In this document: in pieces, positions 1 through 5,132 of the stretch | How the letters are laid out: each line of letters starts with the position of its first letter | Position numbering within the stretch: the stretch's first letter is position 1 | Origin: an uncultured Lachnospiraceae bacterium | GTDB taxonomy: Bacteria; Bacillota; Clostridia; Lachnospirales; Lachnospiraceae | DNA length: 5,132 nt | Assembly (NCBI GenBank): GCA_900313745.1 | Contig: OMSM01000462.1 | Location: 1-5,132 of the forward strand | Direction of reading: 5' to 3' | Program-made: the position numbers and the translations under genes | The notes under the pieces: model-generated | Database searches by the model: none | Told to the model about the DNA's origin: nothing | The model's input: the letters and a program-made list of their open reading frames with translations, nothing else

Positions 1-1794
1 ACAGGCGGAGCAGAGCCGGCAGAGCCGCTCCCGGAGGAACTGCGGTTCAAGTGCCTTCTGCTCAAGAAGCTCGGGGACCTGGAGCGCGCTTCCGGTAAGG
101 AAATGGAGGCCGCAGACAGCTACCTGCGGATCTGCAAAGCTCTGGCGGAGGCAGGCATTCACGGGGCAAAGCGGGGGACCGCCTGCCTGGACGCGGCGGA
201 GTGCATGACAGTGCAGTCCGAAGAGGACCTCTCTGACTTTGACAGGTTAATGGAGGAGGCGGCCGGGGAGCTTGAGACCGCGGAATTACTGCTTCCGGAG
301 GAGAAAGCTGCACTTTTTAAGGTGCGTTTCGACCGGCTGTTTCTCGAAGCCCAGCGCGGTTTTCTGTACCTGCGGGAAGGGAGCCGCGGGGTTGACAGCT
401 ACCTTCGCGGCATCAGGGAGAGCCGGCACTCGTATTTCCGATCCGCGATGCTGCTGGGCATCCGGACGCATATGGCCGCAGAGCTGGATGAGAACGCGGT
501 CTTCTGCCTGGTCAGGATGACAGAGCTGGGATATGGGGCGGCCGGCTTCCTTGCGGAATGCTCTGCCGCCGGGAAGAGGACCGGCGAGGCGGCGAATATT
601 GTCCGGGACATCGCACAGGCACTCTGCCAGGCCGCGGATCCGGAGAACAGGTTCCCCACGGATGGCTTTTCGGAGGAAGCGAAAAGGGCGCTGGCGCGCT
701 TCCTTCGCGGGTATCAGGAGTTCCTGCGGAGCACGGTCAGCGCAATTGAGAATCTGCTCCGGGCAGACTATGACGCCGGGCTTCTCCTTCTTCTGGCGGA
801 GTTAAGGAACTGCCGCGCGAAGAGCCTGAAGAGGCGGGCGGACCGCATTCTGAATTACACGCGTGCCTGTGCGATCTGGTCGAGATTCTTCTCCTGCATC
901 GCCGTGCCGTCCTTCTCCGAGGAGTACGCCTCTGCACTGGGCAGCCTTGCAAAACTGGAGCTGGCCGCGGGCAGGAGCGGGTCCTTTGAGCAGTATCTCG
1001 CCACGGAGCGAAATGTCCGGACGATGATCGCGATGCAGAAGTTCTACAGGGCGCGGGAGGAATGCCTTCGCTATCCGGATGCGGTGCACGAGGATGCCCT
1101 GAACGGGGAAAGGCGCAGCCTGCTTGAGGTTGAGCATAATTACCGGATGTGCAGGCTGCTGCGCGGGGAGTACGAGTTTTACACATCGCTTAACACGCTT
1201 CTGGATGCGGAGGACATCGCCTGGCACCTTAGTCAGAAGAACGGACATGAATTCCGGCTCACGGCGGAGGACACAATCCGCCCGGAGCCTGTGCTGGCGC
1301 TTCTTCTGCTGCTGAAGCGGGTGCTTAGGGAGAATGCGGCGGAAGAGGTGAAGGAAGAGGTGGCGGATGCCCTGCGGAAGAGGATACTCCGGATGCTCCG
1401 GCTGATTGACCGCTATGTCGGGGCGGAGAAGTTTTGCGGGTTTTCCGAAAAGATTATGATTCCGTTCCTTGACGATTACTTCGGGCAGCTCGGGGAAAAA
1501 GCGGTCTTCTTCGGGGAGGAGGAGACTCCGCGGTATGCGGAGCTGTATTACAAGGCCGGAATCACACTGGCGGAGGCACTTCTTAAGAGGGCCCGGGCGG
1601 CGGAGGATCCGGGCGGCGCGGCGGCGCTTATCCGCCGCGCGAAGGAAGCCGCGGAGCTTATGCTTCAGAGCTTCCCGCGGGATGAGGAGTATACGCCGGA
1701 TGTTTTCTTCGACGCGGTCACGAGGCACACGATGCAGGTTTTGTACTTAACGTGCTGTGTTGCTGAGGAAGAGGCAGAGGCGGCAGGAGGATGA
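1..1794 (+). CDS. TPR-like all-helical protein of unknown function, 5' end missing
   Basis: The frame is open from the first base of the window, so the gene almost certainly starts further left; 597 residues are visible before the TGA at 1792-1794. The first ATG (103) is preceded by TAAGGAA, but only about 4 nt away, and coding-like sequence (EELRFKCLLLKKLGDLERA) continues upstream of it, so I treat it as internal. The protein is rich in Leu, Ala, Glu and Arg with few Pro or Gly breaks, and reads as consecutive amphipathic helix pairs, for example YLRICKALAEAG near residue 40 and AAALIRRAKEAAELML near the C-terminus. This is what a TPR or similar helical solenoid looks like, implying a scaffold or protein-binding role. 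Two leucine runs (about residues 261-265 and 434-438) are flanked by charge and do not look like membrane spans. There is no visible catalytic motif, signal peptide or transmembrane segment. It has more than ten scattered cysteines, which fits a cytoplasmic protein of an anaerobe. It converges on the GH30 gene with 19 bases between stops. I do not recognise the family. Confidence 0.8.
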   Translation, partial: TGGAEPAEPLPEELRFKCLLLKKLGDLERASGKEMEAADSYLRICKALAEAGIHGAKRGTACLDAAECMTVQSEEDLSDFDRLMEEAAGELETAELLLPEEKAALFKVRFDRLFLEAQRGFLYLREGSRGVDSYLRGIRESRHSYFRSAMLLGIRTHMAAELDENAVFCLVRMTELGYGAAGFLAECSAAGKRTGEAANIVRDIAQALCQAADPENRFPTDGFSEEAKRALARFLRGYQEFLRSTVSAIENLLRADYDAGLLLLLAELRNCRAKSLKRRADRILNYTRACAIWSRFFSCIAVPSFSEEYASALGSLAKLELAAGRSGSFEQYLATERNVRTMIAMQKFYRAREECLRYPDAVHEDALNGERRSLLEVEHNYRMCRLLRGEYEFYTSLNTLLDAEDIAWHLSQKNGHEFRLTAEDTIRPEPVLALLLLLKRVLRENAAEEVKEEVADALRKRILRMLRLIDRYVGAEKFCGFSEKIMIPFLDDYFGQLGEKAVFFGEEETPRYAELYYKAGITLAEALLKRARAAEDPGGAAALIRRAKEAAELMLQSFPRDEEYTPDVFFDAVTRHTMQVLYLTCCVAEEEAEAAGG

Positions 1795-1807
1795 CTCCTG
1801 CCGCCTC
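1777..1807. terminator. Perfect 13-bp hairpin between convergent genes, probable bidirectional terminator
   Basis: GAGGCGGCAGGAG (1777-1789) and CTCCTGCCGCCTC (1795-1807) are exact reverse complements, separated by the 5-nt loop GATGA. The TGA in the loop (1792-1794) is the stop codon of the helical-protein gene, and the GH30 stop lies 7 nt beyond the right arm, so the same hairpin forms at the 3' end of both transcripts. There is no run of T on either side, so it is not a textbook intrinsic terminator. It may act as an imperfect terminator, as a barrier to 3' exonucleases, or with Rho. The structure is certain from the sequence; the function is inferred from its place. Confidence 0.6.
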
Positions 1808-1813
1808 CGGGTG

Positions 1814-3196
1814 TCAGAACAGGAAGGTTGCGATGGAATGCTTTGTCATGGTGTACGGTGCCACGTGGTTCCGGCAGCGCAGGACGACCGGCATGTCCTT
1901 GTCCGCCTTGTTCATGACGACCAGCACGACGGAGCCGTCGGGATTAAGGAACGCGCAGGTCTCCAGCGGCTCGGCGTAGGACGAGCTGGCGATCCGCACG
2001 GCGCCTTCCCGGATATATCTGGAGAACTGGCCGAAATAGTAGTACTGAGGCTCATACTTCAGTTTTTTCTTCCAGTACATGATCGGCGTGCTGGGGCGCA
2101 TTCCCGGGTGATAGCCGTCAATTCCCGTCGCTTCGAAGCGCTCCTTGTCCCAGTGATAGGGATGGCCTGTCTCATCGAGAATGAGGTTCCAGTCGACCCA
2201 GGCGGAAGCGTAGTTGTTGAAGTTGCCGATGATATCGTGGACGCTGCGCTCGCAGATCGCCCACGGGATCTTCAGGTCCGCGCCGGTGGAGTTCTCGGTC
2301 GAAATGATGGTTTTCTCCGGGAAGAGCTGATGCGCGGCGTCGAGCGCCCGGAAGTGGTCGCCGGAGTACCAGTGCACCGCGATCCCGTCGAAGGAATCCC
2401 TGCCGCGCTTCGTCCCGAAGGTCTCCATCGCGCGGTCAACGACGCGCTCTTTATTGTGGTCCCAGCAGAAGATCTTTGTCGCGCCGAGGCCTTCCCGGTC
2501 CAGAAGCGGGCGCAGGAAGCCGGTCACAAAATCTCTCTCCTCGGCCGCTTCGTAGATGCAGGACTCCCACCACTGCTTCGCCTTGGCCTCGTTCTGGACC
2601 GTCAGGCCCCAGACCGGAATACCCTCCGCCGCGTACGCTTTGATGAATCTGGCGTAGAACAGCGCCCAGGTCTCCCGGTATTCTTCCTTAAGCTTGCCGC
2701 CAAGCTCCATCTTTCCGTTTGTTTTCATCCAGGCCGGCGGGCTCCACGGGGAGGCAAAGATCTTCATGCCGGGCTGGACCTTGAGCGCCTCCTTCAGCAT
2801 CGGGATGATGTTCTGACGGTCGTGCTCGATATTGAAGTGCTTCAGTTCCGTATCGCCCTCAACATCGTCGCAGGTGTAGAAATCCTCCGAATAGTCGCTG
2901 GAATTGATGCAGATGCGGTTGAAGCGGAGGTTCAGCCCCTCGGGGGAGAACAGCGCGTCGATGACCTCTTTGCGCTGCGCGGGAGTCATCCGCCCGTACA
3001 GCGCGGCCGTGGCGTCGGTGACGGCACCGCCCAGGCCGAGGATTTCCTGGTATTTCACTTCCTCGTAGACATTGATCACTTCGTTCTCGATGCCGTCCGG
3101 ACAGGAAGCATCTTCCTTGAAGCGAAGCGGCTTTTCCTCCTTAAGGAAAGCCTTGTCCGCAATGCTTGTGCGGATCACTCTTATCTTTTTCTGCAT
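1814..3196 (-). CDS. Glycoside hydrolase family 30 (glucosylceramidase-like retaining beta-glycosidase), cytoplasmic
   Basis: A complete 460-residue protein, a normal length for a compact GH30 enzyme: an (alpha/beta)8 barrel with a small beta domain built from both ends. Family marks in order are LGLGGAVTDATA (53-64), NSSDYSEDFY (98-107), ASPWSPPAWMKTNG (148-161), GLTVQNE with the likely acid/base Glu203, HWYSGDHF (275-282), ISTEN with the likely nucleophile Glu301, and YYYFGQFSRYIREGAVRI (385-402) leading into the C-terminal strands. The expected reaction is hydrolysis of beta-linked glycosides with retention of configuration; related enzymes act on beta-glucosides, glucosylceramide, beta-1,6-glucan or beta-xylosides, and the substrate cannot be told from sequence alone. 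The N-terminus (MQKKIRVIRTSIADK) has no signal peptide, so it probably works inside the cell on imported oligosaccharides or glycosides. The start is supported by AGGGAGGG 6 nt upstream. The loop after WVDWNLILDETG (334-344) differs from the usual GGPNHVGNF-type loop. No transporter or sugar regulator lies beside it within the window. Confidence 0.93.
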   Translation of the reverse strand: MQKKIRVIRTSIADKAFLKEEKPLRFKEDASCPDGIENEVINVYEEVKYQEILGLGGAVTDATAALYGRMTPAQRKEVIDALFSPEGLNLRFNRICINSSDYSEDFYTCDDVEGDTELKHFNIEHDRQNIIPMLKEALKVQPGMKIFASPWSPPAWMKTNGKMELGGKLKEEYRETWALFYARFIKAYAAEGIPVWGLTVQNEAKAKQWWESCIYEAAEERDFVTGFLRPLLDREGLGATKIFCWDHNKERVVDRAMETFGTKRGRDSFDGIAVHWYSGDHFRALDAAHQLFPEKTIISTENSTGADLKIPWAICERSVHDIIGNFNNYASAWVDWNLILDETGHPYHWDKERFEATGIDGYHPGMRPSTPIMYWKKKLKYEPQYYYFGQFSRYIREGAVRIASSSYAEPLETCAFLNPDGSVVLVVMNKADKDMPVVLRCRNHVAPYTMTKHSIATFLF

Positions 3197-3202
3197 AGAT
3201 AT

Positions 3203-3210
3203 CCCTCCCT
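3203..3210 (-). promoter_or_regulatory. Ribosome binding site of the GH30 gene
   Basis: Read on the minus strand this is AGGGAGGG, a strong Shine-Dalgarno match, with 6 nt to the ATG at 3196. It fixes the start of the GH30 gene. Confidence 0.8.
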
Positions 3211-3225
3211 CTTATTCCATAGCCT

Positions 3226-3242
3226 GGTCCGCAGGGCGGACC
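3226..3242 (-). other. Hairpin in the GH30 5' untranslated region
   Basis: GGTCCGC and GCGGACC form a perfect 7-bp inverted repeat around a 3-nt loop. With the promoter proposed at 3255-3283 the transcript would begin near 3248, placing this hairpin within the first 25 nt of the mRNA. It may protect the 5' end of the mRNA, or the inverted repeat may be a repressor operator in DNA just past the start site. The repeat is seen directly; the role is inference. Confidence 0.45.
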
Positions 3243-3254
3243 TGTTCTGCCTTT

Positions 3255-3283
3255 AGACTATGCGGGAGAAATACCGGTGTCAA
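3255..3283 (-). promoter_or_regulatory. Probable sigma-A type promoter of the GH30 gene
   Basis: On the minus strand a perfect TTGACA -35 box (3283-3278) is followed by a 17-bp spacer and TAGTCT (3260-3255) as a weak -10 box. Transcription would start near 3248 and give a leader of about 50 nt. The -35 and the spacing are ideal, while the -10 matches only three of six consensus bases, which would fit a promoter that needs an activator. Confidence 0.55.
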
Positions 3284-3288
3284 TACCG
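3270..3288. repeat. Direct repeat AATACCG x2 straddling the GH30 -35 box
   Basis: AATACCG occurs at 3270-3276 and again at 3282-3288, 12 bp apart, close to one helical turn. On the minus strand these read CGGTATT on each side of TTGACA, the usual place for a regulator to touch RNA polymerase. A 7-base repeat can occur by chance, so this is a candidate operator only. Confidence 0.3.
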
Positions 3289-3324
3289 CGGAGCGGGTCC
3301 CGTCTGCCCGGATCTGCCGGTTCT

Positions 3325-3355
3325 TTGAACCGCTGCCCGGGGAAGGGAGTATGAT
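3325..3355 (+). promoter_or_regulatory. Possible promoter of nrdG
   Basis: TTGAAC (3325-3330) and TATGAT (3350-3355) resemble -35 and -10 boxes but are separated by 19 bp, longer than ideal. A second AT-rich stretch, TTATTATATG (3361-3370), lies just downstream and could supply the -10 instead, though without a clear -35. A small inverted repeat, CGGTTC-TTT-GAACCG (3318-3332), overlaps the -35. There is no NrdR box pair here like the one before nrdD. Confidence 0.3.
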
Positions 3356-3469
3356 AGACTTATTATATGTGACCGCGAACGGCCTCCGGCGTCATGAGCT
3401 CTGCCGGGGGGACCGAAGAGACGCCCGCGGGAAACGGAAGAATACAGGAAGAATTCGGGAAGATTAATA

Positions 3470-4165
3470 ATGAAAATTTACGGCTTACAGAAAATGACCC
3501 TGCTGGATTTCCCGGGGCACGTCGCCTGTACGGTATTTACCGGCGGCTGCAACTACCGCTGTCCTTTCTGCCACAACTATGAGCTGGTGGACGGCACGGC
3601 GGAGCCGCTCATGGATGAGGAGGAGCTCCTTGCGTTCCTTAAGAAGCGCACAGGGCTTCTGGACGGCGTCGCAATCACGGGCGGCGAGCCCTGCCTCTCC
3701 GGGGATCTCATCAGTTTTGTCCGCAGGATAAGGGAGATGGGCTTTCCGGTAAAACTCGACACCAACGGATGTTTCCCGGACGTGCTGGAGGCTCTTCTGT
3801 CCGGGGGACTCATAAGCTACGCGGCAATGGACATAAAGAACAGTCCTGAGCGCTACGCCGCGACCGTGGGGCTCGACCGCATCGACCTCGCGCCCGTGGA
3901 GCGGAGCATGGCGCTCTTAAGGAACAGCGGCATCGACTACGAGCTCAGGACGACTGTGGTGAAGGAACTGCACAGTGCGGACGATTTCCGGGCCATCGGA
4001 CCGTGGATCCAGGGCGCACCCAGGTATTTCCTCCAGTGCTTCACCGACAGGGACACCGTGCCCTTCTCCGGGCTCTCCGCGCCCTCGGCGGAGGAGCTGA
4101 AGACATACGCGGAGATCGTGCGGCCCTACGTCGGGTCGGTGGAAATCCGCGGAGTGGAGGTATAG
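3470..4165 (+). CDS. nrdG: Anaerobic ribonucleoside-triphosphate reductase activating protein, radical SAM (NrdG2-like)
   Basis: A complete 231-residue radical-SAM protein. The opening YGLQKMTLLDFPGHVACTVF followed by GGCNYRCPFCHN is the signature of the NrdG2-like activases. Cys27, Cys31 and Cys34 (CxxxCxxC) bind the 4Fe-4S cluster, and GGEP at 71-74 contributes to S-adenosylmethionine binding. The expected job is to cleave S-adenosylmethionine to a 5'-deoxyadenosyl radical and place a glycyl radical on NrdD; the cluster needs anoxic cytoplasm. The ATG at 3470 follows a modest GGGAAG site with 7 nt spacing, and an AGGAAG further up is too distant to matter. nrdD follows 324 bases downstream on the same strand, which supports the pairing, though a terminator and a new promoter lie between them. 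Members of this subgroup can be misnamed, since other glycyl-radical activases share the motif; adjacency to nrdD makes the present name likely. It has additional cysteines (20, 75, 101, 190) of unknown role. Confidence 0.9.
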   Translation: MKIYGLQKMTLLDFPGHVACTVFTGGCNYRCPFCHNYELVDGTAEPLMDEEELLAFLKKRTGLLDGVAITGGEPCLSGDLISFVRRIREMGFPVKLDTNGCFPDVLEALLSGGLISYAAMDIKNSPERYAATVGLDRIDLAPVERSMALLRNSGIDYELRTTVVKELHSADDFRAIGPWIQGAPRYFLQCFTDRDTVPFSGLSAPSAEELKTYAEIVRPYVGSVEIRGVEV

Positions 4166-4196
4166 GTGCCAGGGGACGGTTCTCTGGCACCTTTTT
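4164..4196 (+). terminator. Intrinsic terminator of nrdG, REP-like hairpin
   Basis: AGGTGCCAG (4164-4172) pairs exactly with CTGGCACCT (4184-4192), and the run of five T ends at 4196. The 11 bases between, GGGACGGTTCT, can extend the stem by four more pairs (two of them G-U) to leave a CGG loop. The left arm begins inside the nrdG stop codon TAG (4163-4165). Strong stem plus T run makes termination very likely. The GGGGACGGTTCT core looks like short dispersed hairpin repeats I recall from other Firmicutes; that link is from memory and not proven here. Confidence 0.85.
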
Positions 4197-4272
4197 GCCG
4201 GCCGCAGCGCTGTGCGGTACCCGTCCGGACGCCTGTTCCCCCGTCTCCCGGCAGGCGTGTATAGATATTTAG

Positions 4273-4319
4273 CCACAAGATATAGTTGCCTGTACTTAAT
4301 TGGGCACAACATATTGACG
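4273..4319 (+). promoter_or_regulatory. Tandem NrdR boxes (operator of nrdD)
   Basis: Box 1 is CCACAAGATATAGTTG (4273-4288) and box 2 is GCACAACATATTGACG (4304-4319). Both fit the NrdR consensus core CwAtATaTwG at all but one lower-case position (CAAGATATAG and CAACATATTG). The boxes are 31 bp apart from core to core, three helical turns, which is the standard arrangement for this zinc-ribbon/ATP-cone repressor of ribonucleotide reductase genes. Box 2 overlaps the proposed -35 of nrdD, so bound NrdR would block RNA polymerase when deoxynucleotides are plentiful. The nrdR gene itself is not in the window. Confidence 0.88.
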
Positions 4320-4342
4320 ATACGTATTCCCGGTGGTACATT
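4314..4342 (+). promoter_or_regulatory. Probable sigma-A type promoter of nrdD
   Basis: TTGACG (4314-4319) is separated by 17 bp from TACATT (4337-4342), and a TG at 4334-4335 adds an extended -10 element. The -35 lies inside the second NrdR box. Transcription would start near 4349, giving a leader of about 140 nt before the nrdD start codon. A weaker alternative, TTGCCT (4286-4291) with CATATT (4310-4315) at 18 bp, lies between and across the boxes. Confidence 0.6.
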
Positions 4343-4373
4343 TGCTTTGTTCGCCGTTAAGGGAAATCCACGC

Positions 4374-4404
4374 CCGCGGCGGTTCGCTAAATAGATCGCC
4401 GCGG
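4374..4404 (+). other. GC-rich hairpin in the nrdD leader
   Basis: CCGCGGCG (4374-4381) and CGCCGCGG (4397-4404) form a perfect 8-bp stem, extendable by a G-U and a T-A pair, closing a loop of roughly 11 nt. It falls about 25 nt into the predicted nrdD transcript. Part of its right arm (4398-4405) can instead pair with 4459-4466 further down the leader. Confidence 0.5.
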
Positions 4405-4450
4405 CAGTCCCGCACAGAGGGAAGCTTCAACAGAAGAAGGGGCTTCATTT

Positions 4451-4474
4451 CGGGCAGCGCCGTGGCCCGTTTTT
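4451..4474 (+). terminator. Terminator-like hairpin in the nrdD leader (possible attenuator)
   Basis: CGGGC (4451-4455) and GCCCG (4465-4469) make a short all-GC stem with a 9-nt loop, followed at once by five T (4470-4474). It ends 15 nt before the nrdD start codon and just before the ribosome binding site. The stem is only 5 bp, so termination, if any, would be partial; this is a form often seen in leader-controlled genes. Confidence 0.35.
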
Positions 4475-4478
4475 GCCA

Positions 4479-4484
4479 AGGGGG
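4479..4484 (+). promoter_or_regulatory. Ribosome binding site of nrdD
   Basis: AGGGGG with 5 nt to the ATG at 4490. It is a good though G-rich Shine-Dalgarno site and supports the chosen start. Confidence 0.65.
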
Positions 4485-4489
4485 ATATT

Positions 4490-5132
4490 ATGTATCAGGT
4501 TATTAAGAGAGACGGCAAGGTCGTCGACTTTTCCATCGGAAAGATCAGCGCAGCCATTACCAAGGCATTCGAAGCGCTCGGCAAGCAGTACCATCCCAGT
4601 GTGATCGAGCTGCTTGCTCTTCATGTCACATCTGATTTCGAGAGCAAAATCGCAGACGGCAAGGTTACGGTCGAGGAGATCCAGGACAGCGTGGAGAAGG
4701 TGCTGTCCGAGTCCGGCTACGCGGACGTGGCCAAGGCCTACATCCTCTACAGGAAACAGCGCGAGAAGGTCCGCAACGTCAACTCCGCCCTGTTAAACTA
4801 CAAGGACCTCGTCGACGACTATCTGAAGATCAACGACTGGCGCGTGAAGGAAAACTCCACCGTCACCTATTCCGTCGGCGGACTGATCCTGTCCAACTCC
4901 GGCGCAATCACGGCGAATTACTGGCTGAGCGAGGTCTATGACGACGAGATCGCAGAGGCGCACCGCAGCGCAGCGATCCATCTCCACGACCTGTCCATGC
5001 TGACCGGCTACTGCGCAGGCTGGAGCCTTAAGCAGCTGATCCAGGAGGGACTCGGCGGAGTCCCCGGCAAGATCACCTCCTCCCCCGCGAACCATCTGTC
5101 CACCCTCTGCAACCAGATGGTCAACTTCCTTG
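4490..5132 (+). CDS. nrdD: Anaerobic (class III) ribonucleoside-triphosphate reductase, large subunit, 3' end missing
   Basis: The frame runs from ATG at 4490 to the right edge without a stop, giving the first 214 residues of a protein that is normally about 700. Residues 2 to about 95 are an ATP-cone, the allosteric domain that senses ATP and dATP: it opens YQVIKRDGKVVDFSIGKI and closes with VAKAYILYRKQREKVR. After a linker the catalytic barrel begins with NSTVTYSVGGL (122-132), HLHDL (164-168), GYCAGW (173-178) and a GGVPGK (189-194) stretch, as in clostridial NrdD. The enzyme reduces ribonucleoside triphosphates to deoxyribonucleotides in anoxic cytoplasm, using a C-terminal glycyl radical installed by NrdG. 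That glycine, the thiyl-radical cysteine and the C-terminal zinc site all lie outside the window, so activity and the reductant type (formate or a redoxin) cannot be judged; Cys175 is a candidate second active-site cysteine. Expression looks to be under NrdR and perhaps a leader structure. Confidence 0.95.
   Translation, partial: MYQVIKRDGKVVDFSIGKISAAITKAFEALGKQYHPSVIELLALHVTSDFESKIADGKVTVEEIQDSVEKVLSESGYADVAKAYILYRKQREKVRNVNSALLNYKDLVDDYLKINDWRVKENSTVTYSVGGLILSNSGAITANYWLSEVYDDEIAEAHRSAAIHLHDLSMLTGYCAGWSLKQLIQEGLGGVPGKITSSPANHLSTLCNQMVNFL

Larger units (their letters stand above)
4166..4489. other. nrdG-nrdD intergenic control region, no gene
   Basis: These 324 bases hold no credible coding region. 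In order they contain the remaining part of the nrdG terminator, a GC-rich stretch with a 7-bp inverted repeat ACGCCTG/CAGGCGT (4229-4235 and 4252-4258), an AT-rich island (about 4259-4350) with two NrdR boxes and the nrdD promoter, and a GC-rich leader with hairpins ending in the nrdD ribosome binding site. A 60-codon reading frame at 4212-4394 runs through the operator and is rejected. Confidence 0.8.

Noticed and set aside
802..1728. A 308-codon open frame on the minus strand
   Set aside because: It is antisense to the helical-protein gene; the product is rich in Arg and Pro with no recognisable motif, typical of a mirror frame.
1757..3256. A 499-codon open frame on the plus strand opposite the GH30 gene
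   Set aside because: It lies almost wholly antisense to a gene with clear GH30 motifs, its product has no coherent domain, and its start lies inside the end of the helical-protein gene. Long antisense frames are common in GC-rich DNA.
3359..3374. AT-rich stretch before nrdG considered as an NrdR box
   Set aside because: It lacks the C and G eight bases apart of the NrdR core, and there is no partner box at 31 bp.
3072..3467. A 131-codon plus-strand frame ending just before nrdG
   Set aside because: It begins antisense to the start of the GH30 gene and runs across that gene's promoter; no motif and no good ribosome binding site seen.
4212..4394. A 60-codon frame between nrdG and nrdD
   Set aside because: It covers the NrdR boxes and the nrdD promoter, so the sequence is explained by regulation; no Shine-Dalgarno site was evident.
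4349..4489. A known riboswitch (such as cobalamin) in the nrdD leader
   Set aside because: I could not find the conserved core of any riboswitch class I know; only the unclassified pairings reported above remain.
4793..5095. A 100-codon minus-strand frame inside nrdD
   Set aside because: It is antisense to a well-conserved part of nrdD and has no recognisable features.

Overview
The window looks like chromosomal DNA from a fairly GC-rich, obligately or facultatively anaerobic bacterium, most likely a member of the Firmicutes/Clostridia (a Lachnospiraceae-like organism is my best guess). The reasons are the class III (oxygen-sensitive) ribonucleotide reductase and its activase, a clostridial-style family GH30 enzyme, strong purine-rich Shine-Dalgarno sites, sigma-A-like promoters, and a pair of NrdR boxes. 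No phage, transposase, CRISPR or RNA gene is visible. The taxonomic call is inference from gene content and style, not from a marker gene.

Layout, left to right. (1) Positions 1-1794 (+): the 3' part of a gene that is open to the left edge and encodes an all-helical, TPR-like protein that I cannot assign to a function. (2) Positions 1777-1807: a perfect 13-bp hairpin between convergent genes, whose loop holds the stop codon of the helical-protein gene. (3) Positions 1814-3196 (-): a complete, cytoplasmic GH30 glycoside hydrolase with both catalytic glutamates, a good ribosome binding site and a recognisable promoter with a perfect TTGACA. (4) Positions 3470-4165 (+): nrdG, a radical-SAM activase of the short NrdG2-like type, closed by a strong hairpin terminator that resembles a REP-like repeat. 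(5) Positions 4166-4489: a 324-base control region with an AT-rich island, two NrdR boxes exactly 31 bp apart, an overlapping promoter, and a leader of about 140 nt with structures that may compete. (6) Positions 4490-5132 (+): the 5' part of nrdD, running off the right edge.

How the genes fit together. NrdG uses S-adenosylmethionine and a 4Fe-4S cluster to put a glycyl radical on NrdD, which then reduces ribonucleoside triphosphates to deoxyribonucleotides without oxygen. The NrdR boxes sit on the nrdD promoter, after the terminator of nrdG, so the two genes look separately transcribed and only nrdD shows a visible NrdR operator. The GH30 gene and the helical-protein gene converge on each other and have no evident link to the nucleotide reductase genes. 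The most unusual material in the window is in the control regions, above all the nrdD leader; I see no clearly new multi-gene system.
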